This document shows positions 39,851 to 49,744 of a stretch of 64,000 nucleotides of DNA, in pieces. The notes below the pieces were generated by a model, which saw only the letters and a program-made list of their open reading frames with translations, searched no databases and was not told the DNA's origin. Source of the DNA: Komagataeibacter sucrofermentans DSM 15973 (GTDB lineage Bacteria > Pseudomonadota > Alphaproteobacteria > Acetobacterales > Acetobacteraceae); the NCBI RefSeq assembly GCF_040581405.1, contig NZ_CP137157.1, forward strand, positions 996,001 to 1,060,000. Direction: 5' to 3'. Within the stretch, counting starts at the first letter, position 1; each line of letters starts with the position of its first letter. A program made the position numbers and the translations under genes.

Positions 39851-41185
39851 ATGAGCAGCACAATGGACAACGCCCCCGATCCGCAGGCCGCGTTCAGGGA
39901 TATTCTGGCCCATGTCGTGGGGCAGGGGGCGGTGCCGCCCGAACTGGCGCAGGCCGGGCTGGCGCAGGTTCGCGCAGGGCAGGTGGCGGAAATTCCGGCA
40001 GTTGCTTTCCTCACCGCACTACGCCTGCGTGGCATGCTGCACGCTGACCCGGTGGAGCTTGAAGGCGTCATGACCGGCCGCACGGCCGACCCTTCCGCTG
40101 AATCTGCCACGTTTCGGGCCATTGTGGATGCGGTGCTTGAAGGCCGGGACCTGCCGCCCGAGATGGCGGATGAAGCCTTCGGGCTGATCATGGATGGCGC
40201 GGTGGGCGAGGGGATGCTGGCCGCGTTCCTGACTGCGCTGCACATGCGTGGCGAGAGCGTGGGTGAACTCGAGGCTGCCGTAAAGGCCATGCGCGCGCGC
40301 ATGCTGGCCGTGCCCGGCATGCCCGATGATGCGCTTGATGTCTGCGGCACCGGGGGTGACGGGCTGGGCACGCTCAATGTCTCGACCGCCGTGGCCTTTG
40401 TGCTGGCAGCCCTTGGCGCGCCGGTGGTCAAGCATGGCAACCGCGCCCTGTCATCACGCTCGGGTGCGAGCGACGTGCTGCTGGAACTCGGCGTGCCGAT
40501 GCCCGTTGAGGCTAGGCCGATCGGGCAGATGGTGGCGGCGCATGGCGTGGCGTTCCTGGCCGCGACAAGCCACCATCCCGCCATGCGGCATGTGGGGGCG
40601 GTGCGTCGGGCGCTGGGGTTCCGCACCATTTTCAACCTTGTCGGCCCGCTTTCCAACCCCGCCGGGGTCAGGCGGCAGCTCGTGGGCGTGTTCACCCCGC
40701 AGTGGCTTGATGTCATGGTGCGCACGCTCCGCGCGCTGGGTTCCGAGCGCGTCTGGGCGGTGAGCGGAGATTGCGGGCAGGGGCGCTTTATCGATGAACT
40801 GACCCTCGCTGGCCCTACGCAGGCCTGCGTGCTGGAAAATGGCCAGGTCCACACCCTGACCATCGAGCCTGAAAAGACCGGCCTGCAGGCTGCTCCCATC
40901 GCGGCCATTGCAGGCGGCGCGCCCGCCCATAATGCCGCCGCCCTGCGCGCGCTGGCAGCAGGCGGGCGGGGGGCCTACCGTGATACCGTGCTGCTCAATG
41001 CAGGCGTGGCATTGCATGTGGCGGGGCGAGGGGACAATATCATGCACGGCGGCGTGATTGACTATGCCGCCCTGCAGGAGAACATCCGCCGGGCTGCGGA
41101 TGTGCTCGACAATGGCGCGGTCGCGGCCGTGCTGGAGGCTGTCCGGCAGTTCCGGACAGACGGGCCAAACAGAGTAACAGGGTAA
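39851..41185 (+). CDS. trpD: Anthranilate phosphoribosyltransferase with duplicated N-terminal domain
   Basis: Transfers phosphoribose to anthranilate. 444 residues, about 100 more than usual. The catalytic part has CGTGGDGLGTLNVST (GTGGDG 166-171), KHGNRALSSRSGASDVLLELG and a HPAMRHVGAVRRALGFRTIFNLVGPL segment. The helical N-terminal domain occurs twice: residues 14-76 (AFRDILAHVVGQ, VPPELAQ, AFLTALRLRG) and 87-150 (TFRAIVDAVLEG, LPPEMAD, AFLTALHMRG). The second copy is the one in normal position. The first starts at MSSTMDN and is clearly coding by composition. Confidence 0.94.
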   Translation: MSSTMDNAPDPQAAFRDILAHVVGQGAVPPELAQAGLAQVRAGQVAEIPAVAFLTALRLRGMLHADPVELEGVMTGRTADPSAESATFRAIVDAVLEGRDLPPEMADEAFGLIMDGAVGEGMLAAFLTALHMRGESVGELEAAVKAMRARMLAVPGMPDDALDVCGTGGDGLGTLNVSTAVAFVLAALGAPVVKHGNRALSSRSGASDVLLELGVPMPVEARPIGQMVAAHGVAFLAATSHHPAMRHVGAVRRALGFRTIFNLVGPLSNPAGVRRQLVGVFTPQWLDVMVRTLRALGSERVWAVSGDCGQGRFIDELTLAGPTQACVLENGQVHTLTIEPEKTGLQAAPIAAIAGGAPAHNAAALRALAAGGRGAYRDTVLLNAGVALHVAGRGDNIMHGGVIDYAALQENIRRAADVLDNGAVAAVLEAVRQFRTDGPNRVTG

Positions 41186-41188
41186 AAC

Positions 41189-42103
41189 ATGAACGACACG
41201 CCAATGACCTCCCCCCAGACAGGCAGTGTCCAGCCCGTGGATGTGGACAGCATTCCCGATGTTCTGGAACGTATCTGTGCACGGACCCGGGTGGACGTGG
41301 CGCAGCGTGCCAAGATCATGCCGCTGAAGGAAATTACCGCCCGTGCGCGTGAGGTGAACACCCCGCCGCGCGGCTTTGGCCAGGCGCTGAAGCAGAAGAC
41401 CGCCGATCACCAGATCGGCCTGATCGCGGAAATCAAGAAGGCCTCGCCTTCCGCCGGTATCCTGCGCCCCGACTATGAGCCCACAGTCATTGCCGAAGCC
41501 TACGAGGCGGCGGGTGCGGCGTGCATTTCCGTCTTGACCGAAGGCTCATGCTTCCATGGCAGCGCCGAGGACCTGACCCGCGTGCGCGAGGCGTGCAAGC
41601 TGCCCATCCTGCGCAAGGACTTCATCATCGACCCGTGGCAGGTGCATGAAAGCCGCCTGATGGGCGCGGACTGCATCCTGCTCATCATGGCCATCCTGAC
41701 CGATGCCGAAGCCGCCGAACTGCTCGACATCGCCCGTGGCCTCGACATGGACGTGCTGGTTGAAGTGCATGATGAAGGCGAACTCAACCGCGCGCTGGCC
41801 CTCGATACCTCGCTGATCGGCATCAACAACCGCAACCTCAAGACCCTCCAGACCGATATCGAGACCACCTGCCATCTCGCCCCGCTGGTGCCGCCTGACC
41901 GGATCATCGTGTCCGAAAGTGGCATCCGTACGCATGCCGATGTCATGAAGCTCAACGCCGTGGGCGCATCGGGCTTTCTGGTGGGCGAGAGCCTGCTGCG
42001 GCATGAAGACGTGGGGGCCGCCGTGCATGCCCTGCTCGGCACCACCGCCCCGGCCAGCCCGGACGCGGGTGAGGCCGCTCCACCTGCCGAGAGCACGCCA
42101 TGA
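41189..42103 (+). CDS. trpC: Indole-3-glycerol-phosphate synthase
   Basis: Closes the pyrrole ring of the indole in tryptophan synthesis. 304 residues with a TIM-barrel core: [14 protein letters not shown] (catalytic Lys), [48 protein letters not shown] and VSESGI. An N-terminal extension of about 25 residues and a low-complexity C-terminal tail (about 285-304) are lineage features. The gene follows trpD by 3 bases; its stop overlaps the moaC start (ATGA). Confidence 0.96.
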   Translation: MNDTPMTSPQTGSVQPVDVDSIPDVLERICARTRVDVAQRAKIMPLKEITARAREVNTPPRGFGQALKQKTADHQIGLIAEIKKASPSAGILRPDYEPTVIAEAYEAAGAACISVLTEGSCFHGSAEDLTRVREACKLPILRKDFIIDPWQVHESRLMGADCILLIMAILTDAEAAELLDIARGLDMDVLVEVHDEGELNRALALDTSLIGINNRNLKTLQTDIETTCHLAPLVPPDRIIVSESGIRTHADVMKLNAVGASGFLVGESLLRHEDVGAAVHALLGTTAPASPDAGEAAPPAESTP

Positions 42104-42591
42104 CCGCGCCCCGCCTGTCACACCTCGATGCGGCGGGGCACGCAGTCATGGTCGATGTCTCGGCCAAGCCTGACACACGCCGCGAGGCCGTGGCGCATGG
42201 GCACATAAAAATGCGCGCCAGAACGCTGGATCTGATCCTGGCGGGCGCCATGCCCAAGGGCGATGTGCTGGCCACGGCGCGCATCGCGGGCATCATGGCG
42301 GCCAAGAAAACGGCGGACCTGATCCCGCTATGCCACCCGCTGGCCATTTCCTCCGTCAAGGTGGAACTCGCGCCGGATAGGGCGGGTGAGGGGGTCGACA
42401 TTATCGCGCGCGTGCGCACCACCGGGCCGACCGGGGTGGAAATGGAGGCGCTGACGGCAGCTTCCGTTGCGGCGCTGACGTTATATGACATGTGCAAGGC
42501 CGTGGAGCGCGATATGGAAATCGGTCAGATCCACGTGATCCATAAATCTGGCGGTGCGTCTGGCACTTATGACCGTGCATCAGGTTCCTGA
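42100..42591 (+). CDS. moaC: Cyclic pyranopterin monophosphate synthase MoaC
   Basis: Second step of molybdenum cofactor synthesis. 163 residues; [52 protein letters not shown] and [23 protein letters not shown] are family hallmarks. It overlaps trpC by four bases and closes the ppiD-trpEGDC-moaC operon, an arrangement often followed by moeA in other alphaproteobacteria; here the pyruvate dehydrogenase genes follow instead. Confidence 0.95.
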   Translation: MTAPRLSHLDAAGHAVMVDVSAKPDTRREAVAHGHIKMRARTLDLILAGAMPKGDVLATARIAGIMAAKKTADLIPLCHPLAISSVKVELAPDRAGEGVDIIARVRTTGPTGVEMEALTAASVAALTLYDMCKAVERDMEIGQIHVIHKSGGASGTYDRASGS

Positions 42592-42657
42592 TGGCACCGG
42601 CAACACCCTGCAATCGCAACGGCTGCCCTACCCTGCGCGGGTGGCGGCACGGGCACC

Positions 42658-43686
42658 ATGAACCAAGGACGTTCGATGAGTAACGAGACCGATCCCGGCC
42701 TGGGGGGCGGGCATAACAGCCGCGCCATGACCGAAGCTGACCTGAAGCATGCCTATTACCAGATGGTGCTGATCCGCCGCTTCGAGGAGCGTTCGGGCCA
42801 GCTTTATGGCATGGGGCTGATTGGCGGGTTCTGCCATCTGTATATCGGGCAGGAAGCTGTTGTGGTCGGGATCCAGATGGAGCTCAAGCAGGGTGACAAG
42901 ATCATCACCTCCTACCGCGACCATGGCCAGATGCTGGCCGCCGGCATGGACCCGCGCGGCGTGATGGCCGAACTGACCGGACGTGAGGGCGGCTACTCCC
43001 ACGGCAAGGGCGGGTCGATGCACATGTTCTCGAGCGAGAAACACTTCTATGGCGGCCACGGCATCGTGGGCGCGCAGGTCTCGCTGGGCATCGGGCTGGC
43101 ATTCGCCAACAAGTATCGTGGCACGGACGAGGTCTCGGTCACGTATTACGGCGAGGGCGCTTCCAACCAGGGTCAGGTTTACGAGAGCTTCAACCTGGCC
43201 GCCCTGCACAAGCTGCCCTGCCTGTTCGTGCTGGAGAACAACCGCTACGGCATGGGCACTAGCGTGGAGCGGGCCTCGGCCTCCAAGGCACTGTGGCGCA
43301 ATGGCGAGCCGTGGGGCATTCCGGGCATGTATGTCGATGGCATGGACGTGCAGGCCGTGCGCGCGGCGGCGGCCGAGGCCGTGGCCCATTGCCGCGCGGG
43401 CAAGGGCCCGGTGCTGCTCGAGGTCGATACCTACCGCTACCGTGGCCATTCCATGTCCGACCCGGCGAAATACCGCCAGCGCTCGGAAGTGGATGAAATC
43501 CGCAAGAACCAGGACCCCATCGACCGCGTGCGCCGCGAACTGCTGGCCATGGGTGTTGAAGAAAACGAACTGAAAGCCATGGACGAACAGGTCAAGGCGG
43601 TCGTGACCGATGCGGCGGCGTTTGCCCAGACCAGTCCCGAGCCCGACCCCTCGGAGCTGTGGACGGACATACTGGTGGAAAGCTGA
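42658..43686 (+). CDS. pdhA: Pyruvate dehydrogenase E1 component, alpha subunit
   Basis: Thiamine diphosphate-dependent decarboxylation of pyruvate in the PDH complex. 342 residues from [21 protein letters not shown] at 42676 is an alternative start. Core motifs are [55 protein letters not shown] and the TDP-binding segment with [10 protein letters not shown]. The [15 protein letters not shown] stretch contains the regulated-loop serine region of E1-alpha. First gene of pdhA-pdhB-pdhC-lpdA. Confidence 0.96.
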   Translation: MNQGRSMSNETDPGLGGGHNSRAMTEADLKHAYYQMVLIRRFEERSGQLYGMGLIGGFCHLYIGQEAVVVGIQMELKQGDKIITSYRDHGQMLAAGMDPRGVMAELTGREGGYSHGKGGSMHMFSSEKHFYGGHGIVGAQVSLGIGLAFANKYRGTDEVSVTYYGEGASNQGQVYESFNLAALHKLPCLFVLENNRYGMGTSVERASASKALWRNGEPWGIPGMYVDGMDVQAVRAAAAEAVAHCRAGKGPVLLEVDTYRYRGHSMSDPAKYRQRSEVDEIRKNQDPIDRVRRELLAMGVEENELKAMDEQVKAVVTDAAAFAQTSPEPDPSELWTDILVES

Positions 43687-43693
43687 TCTAGAG

Positions 43694-45049
43694 ATGGCAA
43701 CAGAAATACTCATGCCCGCCCTTTCTCCGACCATGAAGGAGGGGAAGGTGGCCCGCTGGCTGCGCAAGCCGGGCGACGCGATTGCCGCAGGCGACGTGAT
43801 TGCCGAAATCGAGACCGACAAGGCCACGATGGAAGTCGAGGCCGTGGATGAAGGCACCCTTGGCCAGATCCTGGTGCCCGAAGGTACCGAGAACGTAGCG
43901 GTCAACACGCCCATCGCCGTATTGCTGGCGGAAGGCGAGGATGCATCGGCCATGCCCGCGGCAGCGCCCACCGCCGCAGCGCAGGCGCCGGCGGCCCAGC
44001 CCTCGTGCGGGCCGGTTGCCGCCGCGCCGAGTGCCGCCCCCGTTGCCCCGCAGCCCGAAAAGGACTGGGGCGAGACCGCCGAGATAACGGTGCGCGAGGC
44101 GCTGCGTGACGCCATGGCCGCCGAACTCGCGCGTGACGAGGATGTGTTCCTGATCGGTGAGGAAGTGGCCCAGTACCAGGGGGCCTACAAGGTCTCGCAG
44201 GGGCTGCTCGACCAGTTTGGCGAGAAGCGGGTGATCGACACCCCCATTACCGAGCAGGGCTTTACCGGCATGGCCATTGGCGCGGCCCTGACCGGGCTCA
44301 AGCCGATTGTCGAGTTCATGACCATGAACTTCGCCATGCAGGCCATTGACCAGATCATCAACTCGGCGGCCAAGACGCGCTACATGTCGGGCGGGCAGAT
44401 GTCGTGCCCCATCGTGTTCCGTGGCCCCAATGGCGCTGCGGCCCGCGTGGGGGCCCAGCATTCGCAGTGCTATGCCAGCTGGTACGGCCATGTGCCGGGG
44501 CTGAAGGTGGTGGCCCCGTGGTCGGCGGCGGATGCCAAGGGCCTGCTGCGCGCGGCCATCCGCGACCCCAACCCGGTCGTGTTCCTCGAAAACGAGATCC
44601 TGTACGGCCAGCGCTTTCCCTGCCCGGTGGATGAGGATTTCATCCTGCCCATCGGCAAGGCCAAGGTGGAGCGTGAGGGGCGTGACGTGACCATTGTCAC
44701 CTTCTCGATCATGGTGGGCGTAGCACTTGAGGCGGCAGCGAAACTGGCCGAGCAGGGTATCGAGGCGGAGGTGATCAACCTGCGCACCATCCGCCCGCTC
44801 GATACCCAGACCGTGGTGGACAGCGTGAAGAAGACCAGCCGCCTCGTGACGGTGGAGGAAGGCTGGCCGTTCGCGGGCATCGGTGCGGAAGTGGCCATGC
44901 AGGTGATCGAGCATGCGTTCGACTACCTCGACGCGCCGCCGGTGCGCGTGGCGGGGGCCGACGTGCCCATGCCGTTTGCCGCCAACCTTGAAAAGCTTGC
45001 GCTGCCCAATACGGACTGGATCATCAATGCCGTCCGGCAGGTTGTGTGA
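43694..45049 (+). CDS. pdhB: Pyruvate dehydrogenase E1 component, beta subunit with N-terminal lipoyl domain
   Basis: Beta subunit of the E1 enzyme, 451 residues. A lipoyl domain (about residues 1-80; [12 protein letters not shown] with the lipoylated Lys) and an Ala/Pro linker precede the E1-beta core, which starts near [15 protein letters not shown] and contains [36 protein letters not shown] and [12 protein letters not shown]. The lipoyl-E1-beta fusion is typical of alphaproteobacterial PDH. The start [17 protein letters not shown] is 7 bp after pdhA; the frame opens earlier within pdhA. Confidence 0.96.
   Translation: MATEILMPALSPTMKEGKVARWLRKPGDAIAAGDVIAEIETDKATMEVEAVDEGTLGQILVPEGTENVAVNTPIAVLLAEGEDASAMPAAAPTAAAQAPAAQPSCGPVAAAPSAAPVAPQPEKDWGETAEITVREALRDAMAAELARDEDVFLIGEEVAQYQGAYKVSQGLLDQFGEKRVIDTPITEQGFTGMAIGAALTGLKPIVEFMTMNFAMQAIDQIINSAAKTRYMSGGQMSCPIVFRGPNGAAARVGAQHSQCYASWYGHVPGLKVVAPWSAADAKGLLRAAIRDPNPVVFLENEILYGQRFPCPVDEDFILPIGKAKVEREGRDVTIVTFSIMVGVALEAAAKLAEQGIEAEVINLRTIRPLDTQTVVDSVKKTSRLVTVEEGWPFAGIGAEVAMQVIEHAFDYLDAPPVRVAGADVPMPFAANLEKLALPNTDWIINAVRQVV
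43779..43856 (+). repeat. 78-bp near-identical direct repeat, copy 1 (pdhB lipoyl domain)
   Basis: From CGATTGCCGCAGG to GATGAAGGCA this segment is identical to 45147-45224 except for one base (GAAATC against GAGATC). It encodes the lipoyl-lysine hairpin. Confidence 0.85.
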
Positions 45050-45061
45050 GGGGAACGCGCG

Positions 45062-46297
45062 ATGTCCATCAACATCCTGATGCCAGCCCTTTCCCCCACC
45101 ATGAAGGAAGGCACGCTGGCCCGCTGGCTCAAGGCGGAAGGCGACACGATTGCCGCAGGCGACGTGATTGCCGAGATCGAGACCGACAAGGCCACGATGG
45201 AAGTCGAGGCCGTGGATGAAGGCATTCTGGGCCGCATCCTGATCGAGGGCGGTACGCACGGCATTGCCGTCAATACACCCATCGCCATTCTGGTGGCGCA
45301 GGGGGAAAGCGTGCCGGAGGCTCCGGTTTCGGCACCCAAGCCCGCACCCGCTGCGGCAGCATCGGCTCCGGCCGCAGCAACGCCCGCCGTGGCGCCTCAG
45401 CCTGCCCCGGCGGCCGCGACCACGAGCAAGCGCGTGTTTGCCTCGCCATTGGCGCGGCGCATTGCGGCGCAGAAGGGCATCGATCTTGCCAGCCTCAAGG
45501 GCAGCGGCCCCAACGGGCGCATCGTGCGCCGTGATGTGGAGCAGGCCGCCACGGCGCCCGCGCCAAAGGCTGCCGCACCCGTGGCGGCGGTGGAAGAGGC
45601 GGGCTTTGAGAGCATTCCACACAGCACCATGCGCAAGGTCATTGCGCGCAGGCTGACGGAATCCAAGTCCACCGTGCCGCATTTCTATGTGGAAATGGAC
45701 GTGGAGCTTGATGCGCTGCTCGCACTGCGCAGCCAGATGAACGCGGCCTCGCCCGATGAAGGGCCGGGGGCATACAAGATTTCCGTCAACGACATGCTGG
45801 TCAAGGCGGCGGCGGTGACGCTGCGCCGGGTGCCGCAGGTCAACGTGTCCTTCACCGAGGAGGCTGTGCGGGTTTATGAGGACGTGGACATCTCGGTGGC
45901 CGTCTCCATCCCCGACGGGCTGATCACGCCCATCGTGCGCAAGGCCGACACCAAGAGCCTGCGCCAGATCAGCCTTGAAACGCGCGACCTCGTGGCGCGC
46001 GCGCGGGCAGGCAAGCTCAAGCCGGAGGAATTCCAGGGCGGCACCTTCTCCATCTCCAATATGGGGATGTATGGGGTCAAGGCGTTCTCGGCCATTCTCA
46101 ACCCTCCGCAGGCGGCCATCCTTGCCATTGCGGCAGGCGAGCGCAGGCCGGTGGTCAAGGGCAACGACATCACCATCGCAACCGTCATGACCGTAACGCT
46201 CTCGGTCGATCACCGCGTGGTGGATGGCGCGCTGGCGGCGCAGTGGGTCTCGGCTTTCCGCAAGGTGGTCGAAAACCCCATGAGCCTTGTGGTCTGA
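45062..46297 (+). CDS. pdhC: Dihydrolipoamide acetyltransferase (PDH E2)
   Basis: Transfers the acetyl group to CoA and forms the core of the complex. 411 residues: lipoyl domain 1-80 ([12 protein letters not shown]), Ala/Pro linker, E1/E3-binding domain about 123-160 ([33 protein letters not shown]), and catalytic domain from about 185 ending with [15 protein letters not shown] (active-site His in the DHRVVDG motif). It starts 12 bp after pdhB and ends 13 bp before lpdA. Confidence 0.97.
   Translation: MSINILMPALSPTMKEGTLARWLKAEGDTIAAGDVIAEIETDKATMEVEAVDEGILGRILIEGGTHGIAVNTPIAILVAQGESVPEAPVSAPKPAPAAAASAPAAATPAVAPQPAPAAATTSKRVFASPLARRIAAQKGIDLASLKGSGPNGRIVRRDVEQAATAPAPKAAAPVAAVEEAGFESIPHSTMRKVIARRLTESKSTVPHFYVEMDVELDALLALRSQMNAASPDEGPGAYKISVNDMLVKAAAVTLRRVPQVNVSFTEEAVRVYEDVDISVAVSIPDGLITPIVRKADTKSLRQISLETRDLVARARAGKLKPEEFQGGTFSISNMGMYGVKAFSAILNPPQAAILAIAAGERRPVVKGNDITIATVMTVTLSVDHRVVDGALAAQWVSAFRKVVENPMSLVV
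45147..45224 (+). repeat. 78-bp near-identical direct repeat, copy 2 (pdhC lipoyl domain)
   Basis: The partner of 43779-43856, 1368 bp apart in the same orientation, 77 of 78 bases identical. The DNA flanking both copies is less similar, which points to gene conversion or strong constraint. Confidence 0.85.
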
Positions 46298-46310
46298 GGG
46301 AGCGCGTTCA

Positions 46311-47720
46311 ATGAGCACCACACAGTTTGATGTGATTGTTATTGGCGGCGGCCCCGGCGGGTATGTCGCGGCCATCCGCGCGGCCCAGCTCAAGCTGAAG
46401 GTCGCGGTGGTGGAAGCCGCGGCCCTTGGCGGCATCTGCCTCAACTGGGGCTGCATTCCCACCAAGGCGCTGCTGCGCGCCTCCGAGATCAACCACCTGC
46501 TGCACAACCTTGGCGAGTTCGGGTTTGCTGCGGATAACGTGCGCTTTGACTTTGACAAGGTGGTCAAGCGCTCGCGTGCCGTCTCGGCGCAGCTTTCGGC
46601 AGGTGTTGCCCACCTGCTTAAAAAGCACAAGGTCACGGTCATCAGCGGTTTTGGCAAGCTGGCCGGAACGGCTGGGGCCAACCGCAAGGTCTCGGTCAGC
46701 GTGGAGGGCAGGGAGACCACCGTGCTGACCGCGCCGAACGTGATCGTGGCCACTGGTGCCCGCGCCCGCGTGCTGCCGGGGCTTGAGCCTGACGGCAAGC
46801 TGGTCTGGTCCTACCGCGAGGCCATGGTGCCAAAGGCCATGCCGCGCAGCCTGCTGGTGATCGGCTCGGGCGCGATTGGCGTGGAGTTCGCCTCCTTCTA
46901 CCGCAATATGGGGGCAGAGGTGACCATTGTGGAAGTCGCTGAGCGCATCCTGCCGGTGGAAGATGCCGAGATCAGCGGCTTTGCGCGCAAGGCGCTGGAA
47001 AAGCAGGGCATGAAGATCCTGACCGGGGCGACGCTGGGCAAGGTCACCAAAGCCGAGAATTCGGTTACGATAGACATAACTGCTGGCGGCAAGACCGCGC
47101 CCGTTACGGTCGAGCGCGTGATCTCGGCGGTGGGTATTGTCGGCAATGTCGAGAATATCGGCCTTGAGGGCACTTCCATCAAGGTGGACCGCACCCACAT
47201 CACGGTCGATCCCTACTGCCGCACGGGCGAGAAGGGCGTGTTCGCCATTGGCGATATCGCGGCTCCGCCCTGGCTTGCCCACAAGGCCAGCCATGAGGGC
47301 GTAATGGTGGCGGAACTAATCGCGGGCCGCCAGGTTCATCCGATCAGCCCCATGAACATTCCCGGCTGCACCTACTGCCGCCCCCAGGTGGCCTCCGTCG
47401 GCCTGACCGAGGAGAAGGCGAAGGCAGTGGGTTACAGGATCCGCGTGGGTCGCTTCCCGTTCATCGGCAATGGCAAGGCGATTGCGATGGGCGAGCCCGA
47501 GGGCATGGTCAAGACCATCTTTGATGACGCCACGGGCGAACTGCTTGGCGCCCACATGGTTGGCGCGGAAGTGACCGAGATGATCCAGGGCTACGTGATC
47601 GCCCGCACGGGTGAACTGACCGATGGCGAACTGAAGGAAACGGTCTTCCCGCACCCCACCATATCGGAGACCATGCACGAGGCCGTGCTGGCCGCGTATG
47701 ACGGGGCGCTGCATATCTGA
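46311..47720 (+). CDS. lpdA: Dihydrolipoamide dehydrogenase (E3)
   Basis: Flavoprotein that reoxidises the lipoyl groups with NAD. 469 residues: FAD motif VIVIGGGPGGYVAAIRAAQL, redox disulfide in GGICLNWGCIPTKALL, NAD motif VIGSGAIGVEFASFYRNMG, and the interface end ETVFPHPTISETMHEAVL with the His-Glu pair. Start at 46311 (MSTTQFDV); the frame opens eight codons earlier, inside pdhC. It is the last of the four PDH genes. Confidence 0.97.
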   Translation: MSTTQFDVIVIGGGPGGYVAAIRAAQLKLKVAVVEAAALGGICLNWGCIPTKALLRASEINHLLHNLGEFGFAADNVRFDFDKVVKRSRAVSAQLSAGVAHLLKKHKVTVISGFGKLAGTAGANRKVSVSVEGRETTVLTAPNVIVATGARARVLPGLEPDGKLVWSYREAMVPKAMPRSLLVIGSGAIGVEFASFYRNMGAEVTIVEVAERILPVEDAEISGFARKALEKQGMKILTGATLGKVTKAENSVTIDITAGGKTAPVTVERVISAVGIVGNVENIGLEGTSIKVDRTHITVDPYCRTGEKGVFAIGDIAAPPWLAHKASHEGVMVAELIAGRQVHPISPMNIPGCTYCRPQVASVGLTEEKAKAVGYRIRVGRFPFIGNGKAIAMGEPEGMVKTIFDDATGELLGAHMVGAEVTEMIQGYVIARTGELTDGELKETVFPHPTISETMHEAVLAAYDGALHI

Positions 47721-47871
47721 CCCCCCCACTGAAAGCCGGGGGCAGGGCCATACCGCACCCTGATCGTGCGGATGTGATCCTGCGCCCGGCTCAGGGCGGC
47801 AAGAATGCTTGACGTCGCGCGGCAGGCGTTTCACTTCTGGTTATCTGCCTGTTTACGGGATTTTTTGCATC

Positions 47872-48864
47872 ATGTCCGTGCGTTTGATGATCGACCACCG
47901 CAAGAAGGGTGAAGCCACGCTGCGCCATCCAGAAAAGGCGCACAGGCCCGATAACCCCATCGCCCGCAAGCCAGAGTGGATCCGCGTGCGGGCACCCAAC
48001 CACCCCACCTATCACGAGACGCGCAAGCTCATGCGCGACAACAACCTCGTGACCGTGTGCGAGGAGGCGGCCTGCCCCAATATTGGCGAATGCTGGTCGC
48101 AGCGCCACGCCACCATGATGATCATGGGCGAGATCTGCACCCGCGCCTGCGCGTTCTGCAATGTCACCACCGGCCTGCCCAACGCGCTTGATGCGGATGA
48201 GCCCGGGCGCGTGGCCGATGCCGTGGCCAAACTGGGCCTGCGGCATGTGGTCATTACATCGGTAGACCGTGATGACCTGCCTGATGGGGGCGCGCAGCAC
48301 TTCGCCCGCGTGATCGGCGCAATCCGCGCGAGTGCGCCCGACACCACCATCGAGATCCTGACACCCGATTTCCTGCGCAAGCCCGGCGCGCTTGAGGTGG
48401 TGGTCCGCGCCCGGCCCGATGTGTTCAACCATAACCTCGAGACCGTGCCCCGGCTGTACACCACCATCCGCCCCGGCGCGCGGTACTACCAGTCGATGCG
48501 CCTGCTTGATGACGTGAAGCGGATGGACCCCTCCATCTTCACAAAATCGGGATTGATGCTGGGTCTGGGCGAGGAACGGCCCGAAATCCTGCAGGTCATG
48601 GATGACCTGCGTATTGCGGACGTTGATTTCATCACCCTGGGGCAATATCTCCAGCCTACGGTCAAGCATGCGGCGGTGGCCCGGTTTGTAACGCCTGAGG
48701 AATTTGCCGATTATGCGGGCATGGCCCGGGTGAAGGGCTTTTTGCAGGTCAGTTCCTCGCCCCTGACCCGGTCGTCGTACCATGCGGATTCAGATTTTGC
48801 GCAGCTACGCGCCGCACGTGAGCAACGCCTGAAGGCAGAGCGTGGCGCAATGGAGATCAAGTAG
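47872..48864 (+). CDS. lipA: Lipoyl synthase
   Basis: Radical-SAM enzyme that inserts two sulfurs into octanoyl-E2 lysines. 330 residues. Both clusters are visible: auxiliary CX4CX5C (Cys63, Cys68, Cys74) and radical-SAM CX3CX2C (Cys89, Cys93, Cys96). [23 protein letters not shown]-like ([12 protein letters not shown]) and [10 protein letters not shown]-like segments are present. Start [13 protein letters not shown] at 47872. It directly follows the PDH operon it serves. Confidence 0.96.
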   Translation: MSVRLMIDHRKKGEATLRHPEKAHRPDNPIARKPEWIRVRAPNHPTYHETRKLMRDNNLVTVCEEAACPNIGECWSQRHATMMIMGEICTRACAFCNVTTGLPNALDADEPGRVADAVAKLGLRHVVITSVDRDDLPDGGAQHFARVIGAIRASAPDTTIEILTPDFLRKPGALEVVVRARPDVFNHNLETVPRLYTTIRPGARYYQSMRLLDDVKRMDPSIFTKSGLMLGLGEERPEILQVMDDLRIADVDFITLGQYLQPTVKHAAVARFVTPEEFADYAGMARVKGFLQVSSSPLTRSSYHADSDFAQLRAAREQRLKAERGAMEIK

Positions 48865-49347
48865 ATGCCCACCCATGCCGAACGTCGGCTTATTGCCTAT
48901 TCGCCCAGCCAGCTTTTTGAACTGGTGGCCGACGTCGGGAAATATCCCCAGTTCCTGCCGTGGTGCACCAGTGCCCGCGTGCGCACGCGCACCGCGACCG
49001 ATCTGGTGGCTGACCTGACCATCGGGTTCGGCCCCTTCCGCGAGACATTTACCAGCCGTGTCCTGCTCGAGGCGCCCAGCACCATCCGCGTCAGCTACGA
49101 GAAGGGGCCATTCCGTTACCTCAACAACGTCTGGACCTTCACGCCCGAGCCGCGTGGCTGCCTGGTCGATTTCTTCGTGGATTTCGAGTTCAAGTCCCGC
49201 CTGTTGCAGGCTGCGATCGGGGTGGTGTTCAACGAGGCCGTGCGCCTCATGGTCTCGGCCTTCATCCGCCGTGCGCGTGACATCTATGGCCCGCCGCCCG
49301 CCGCCGAGCCCGCGCAGGTGAGCGCCGCCAAGGCAGGCAACGCCTGA
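48865..49347 (+). CDS. COQ10/RatA-like START-domain protein
   Basis: A 160-residue polyketide-cyclase/START-fold protein. MPTHAERRLIAYSPSQLFELVADVGKYPQFLPWC is the family signature, followed by FRETFTSRV, GPFRYLNNVWTF, VDFFVDFEFKSRLLQ and VFNEAVRLMVSAF. Homologues bind coenzyme Q (yeast COQ10) or act as ribosome-association toxin RatA in E. coli. It starts immediately after the lipA stop, and the pairing with lipA is common in alphaproteobacteria. The coenzyme Q role is likelier here, by inference. Confidence 0.9.
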   Translation: MPTHAERRLIAYSPSQLFELVADVGKYPQFLPWCTSARVRTRTATDLVADLTIGFGPFRETFTSRVLLEAPSTIRVSYEKGPFRYLNNVWTFTPEPRGCLVDFFVDFEFKSRLLQAAIGVVFNEAVRLMVSAFIRRARDIYGPPPAAEPAQVSAAKAGNA

Positions 49348-49380
49348 TCCGCCCGTATCGACGACAGGGAAAAACACTTC

Positions 49381-49662
49381 ATGAACAGGATTCTCCCCGC
49401 CCTTCTGGGGGCGGCCCTTGTGTGCGCGGCCCCGCTGGCCCATGCCGCCTCGCCCGCGCCGCGCAAGGCGGAAGCCCCCGCGCCCGGCAGCGATGCCGAG
49501 ACCGCTGACCTGAACGAGCAGAGCCTGCAGAAGGCCCGCGCCTCGCTTCAGGCCCCCGCGCCGGTTGCATCCGCAGGCCACCCGGTGCAGGCGCAGGGCA
49601 CGGGCCAGACCGCAAGCCCCATCCGCGTGCCGGAAACCGGCAGCACGGTGGCCGGATACTAG
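49381..49662 (+). CDS. Small exported Ala/Pro-rich protein
   Basis: 93 residues. A signal peptide (MNRILPALLGAALVCAAPLAHAA) is followed by a low-complexity mature part rich in Ala, Pro and Gln. There are no cysteines in the mature chain and no recognisable domain. Codon use matches the neighbours; the gene starts 34 bp after the COQ10-like gene. Function unknown. Confidence 0.55.
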   Translation: MNRILPALLGAALVCAAPLAHAASPAPRKAEAPAPGSDAETADLNEQSLQKARASLQAPAPVASAGHPVQAQGTGQTASPIRVPETGSTVAGY

Positions 49663-49679
49663 ATTGCGTTAGGATAGAA

Positions 49680-49730
49680 GAAAGTTTCTGGTTGCGCCTT
49701 TTTGACAAAAGGTAGCTCCGGAAACTTTTG
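49680..49730 (+). repeat. Nested-palindrome intergenic repeat, short form
   Basis: Arms GAAAGTTTCTGG and CCGGAAACTTTTG enclose a single hairpin GCGCCTTTTTGACAAAAGGT. The second hairpin of the long form is absent. It lies exactly between two convergent genes. Confidence 0.65.
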
Positions 49731-49744
49731 TTATTGTGTTGCCC

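Noticed and set aside
43688-46798. 1036-residue minus-strand open frame across pdhB and pdhC
   Set aside because: Antisense to two certain genes with strong motifs; His/Arg/Gly-rich shadow translation without domains.
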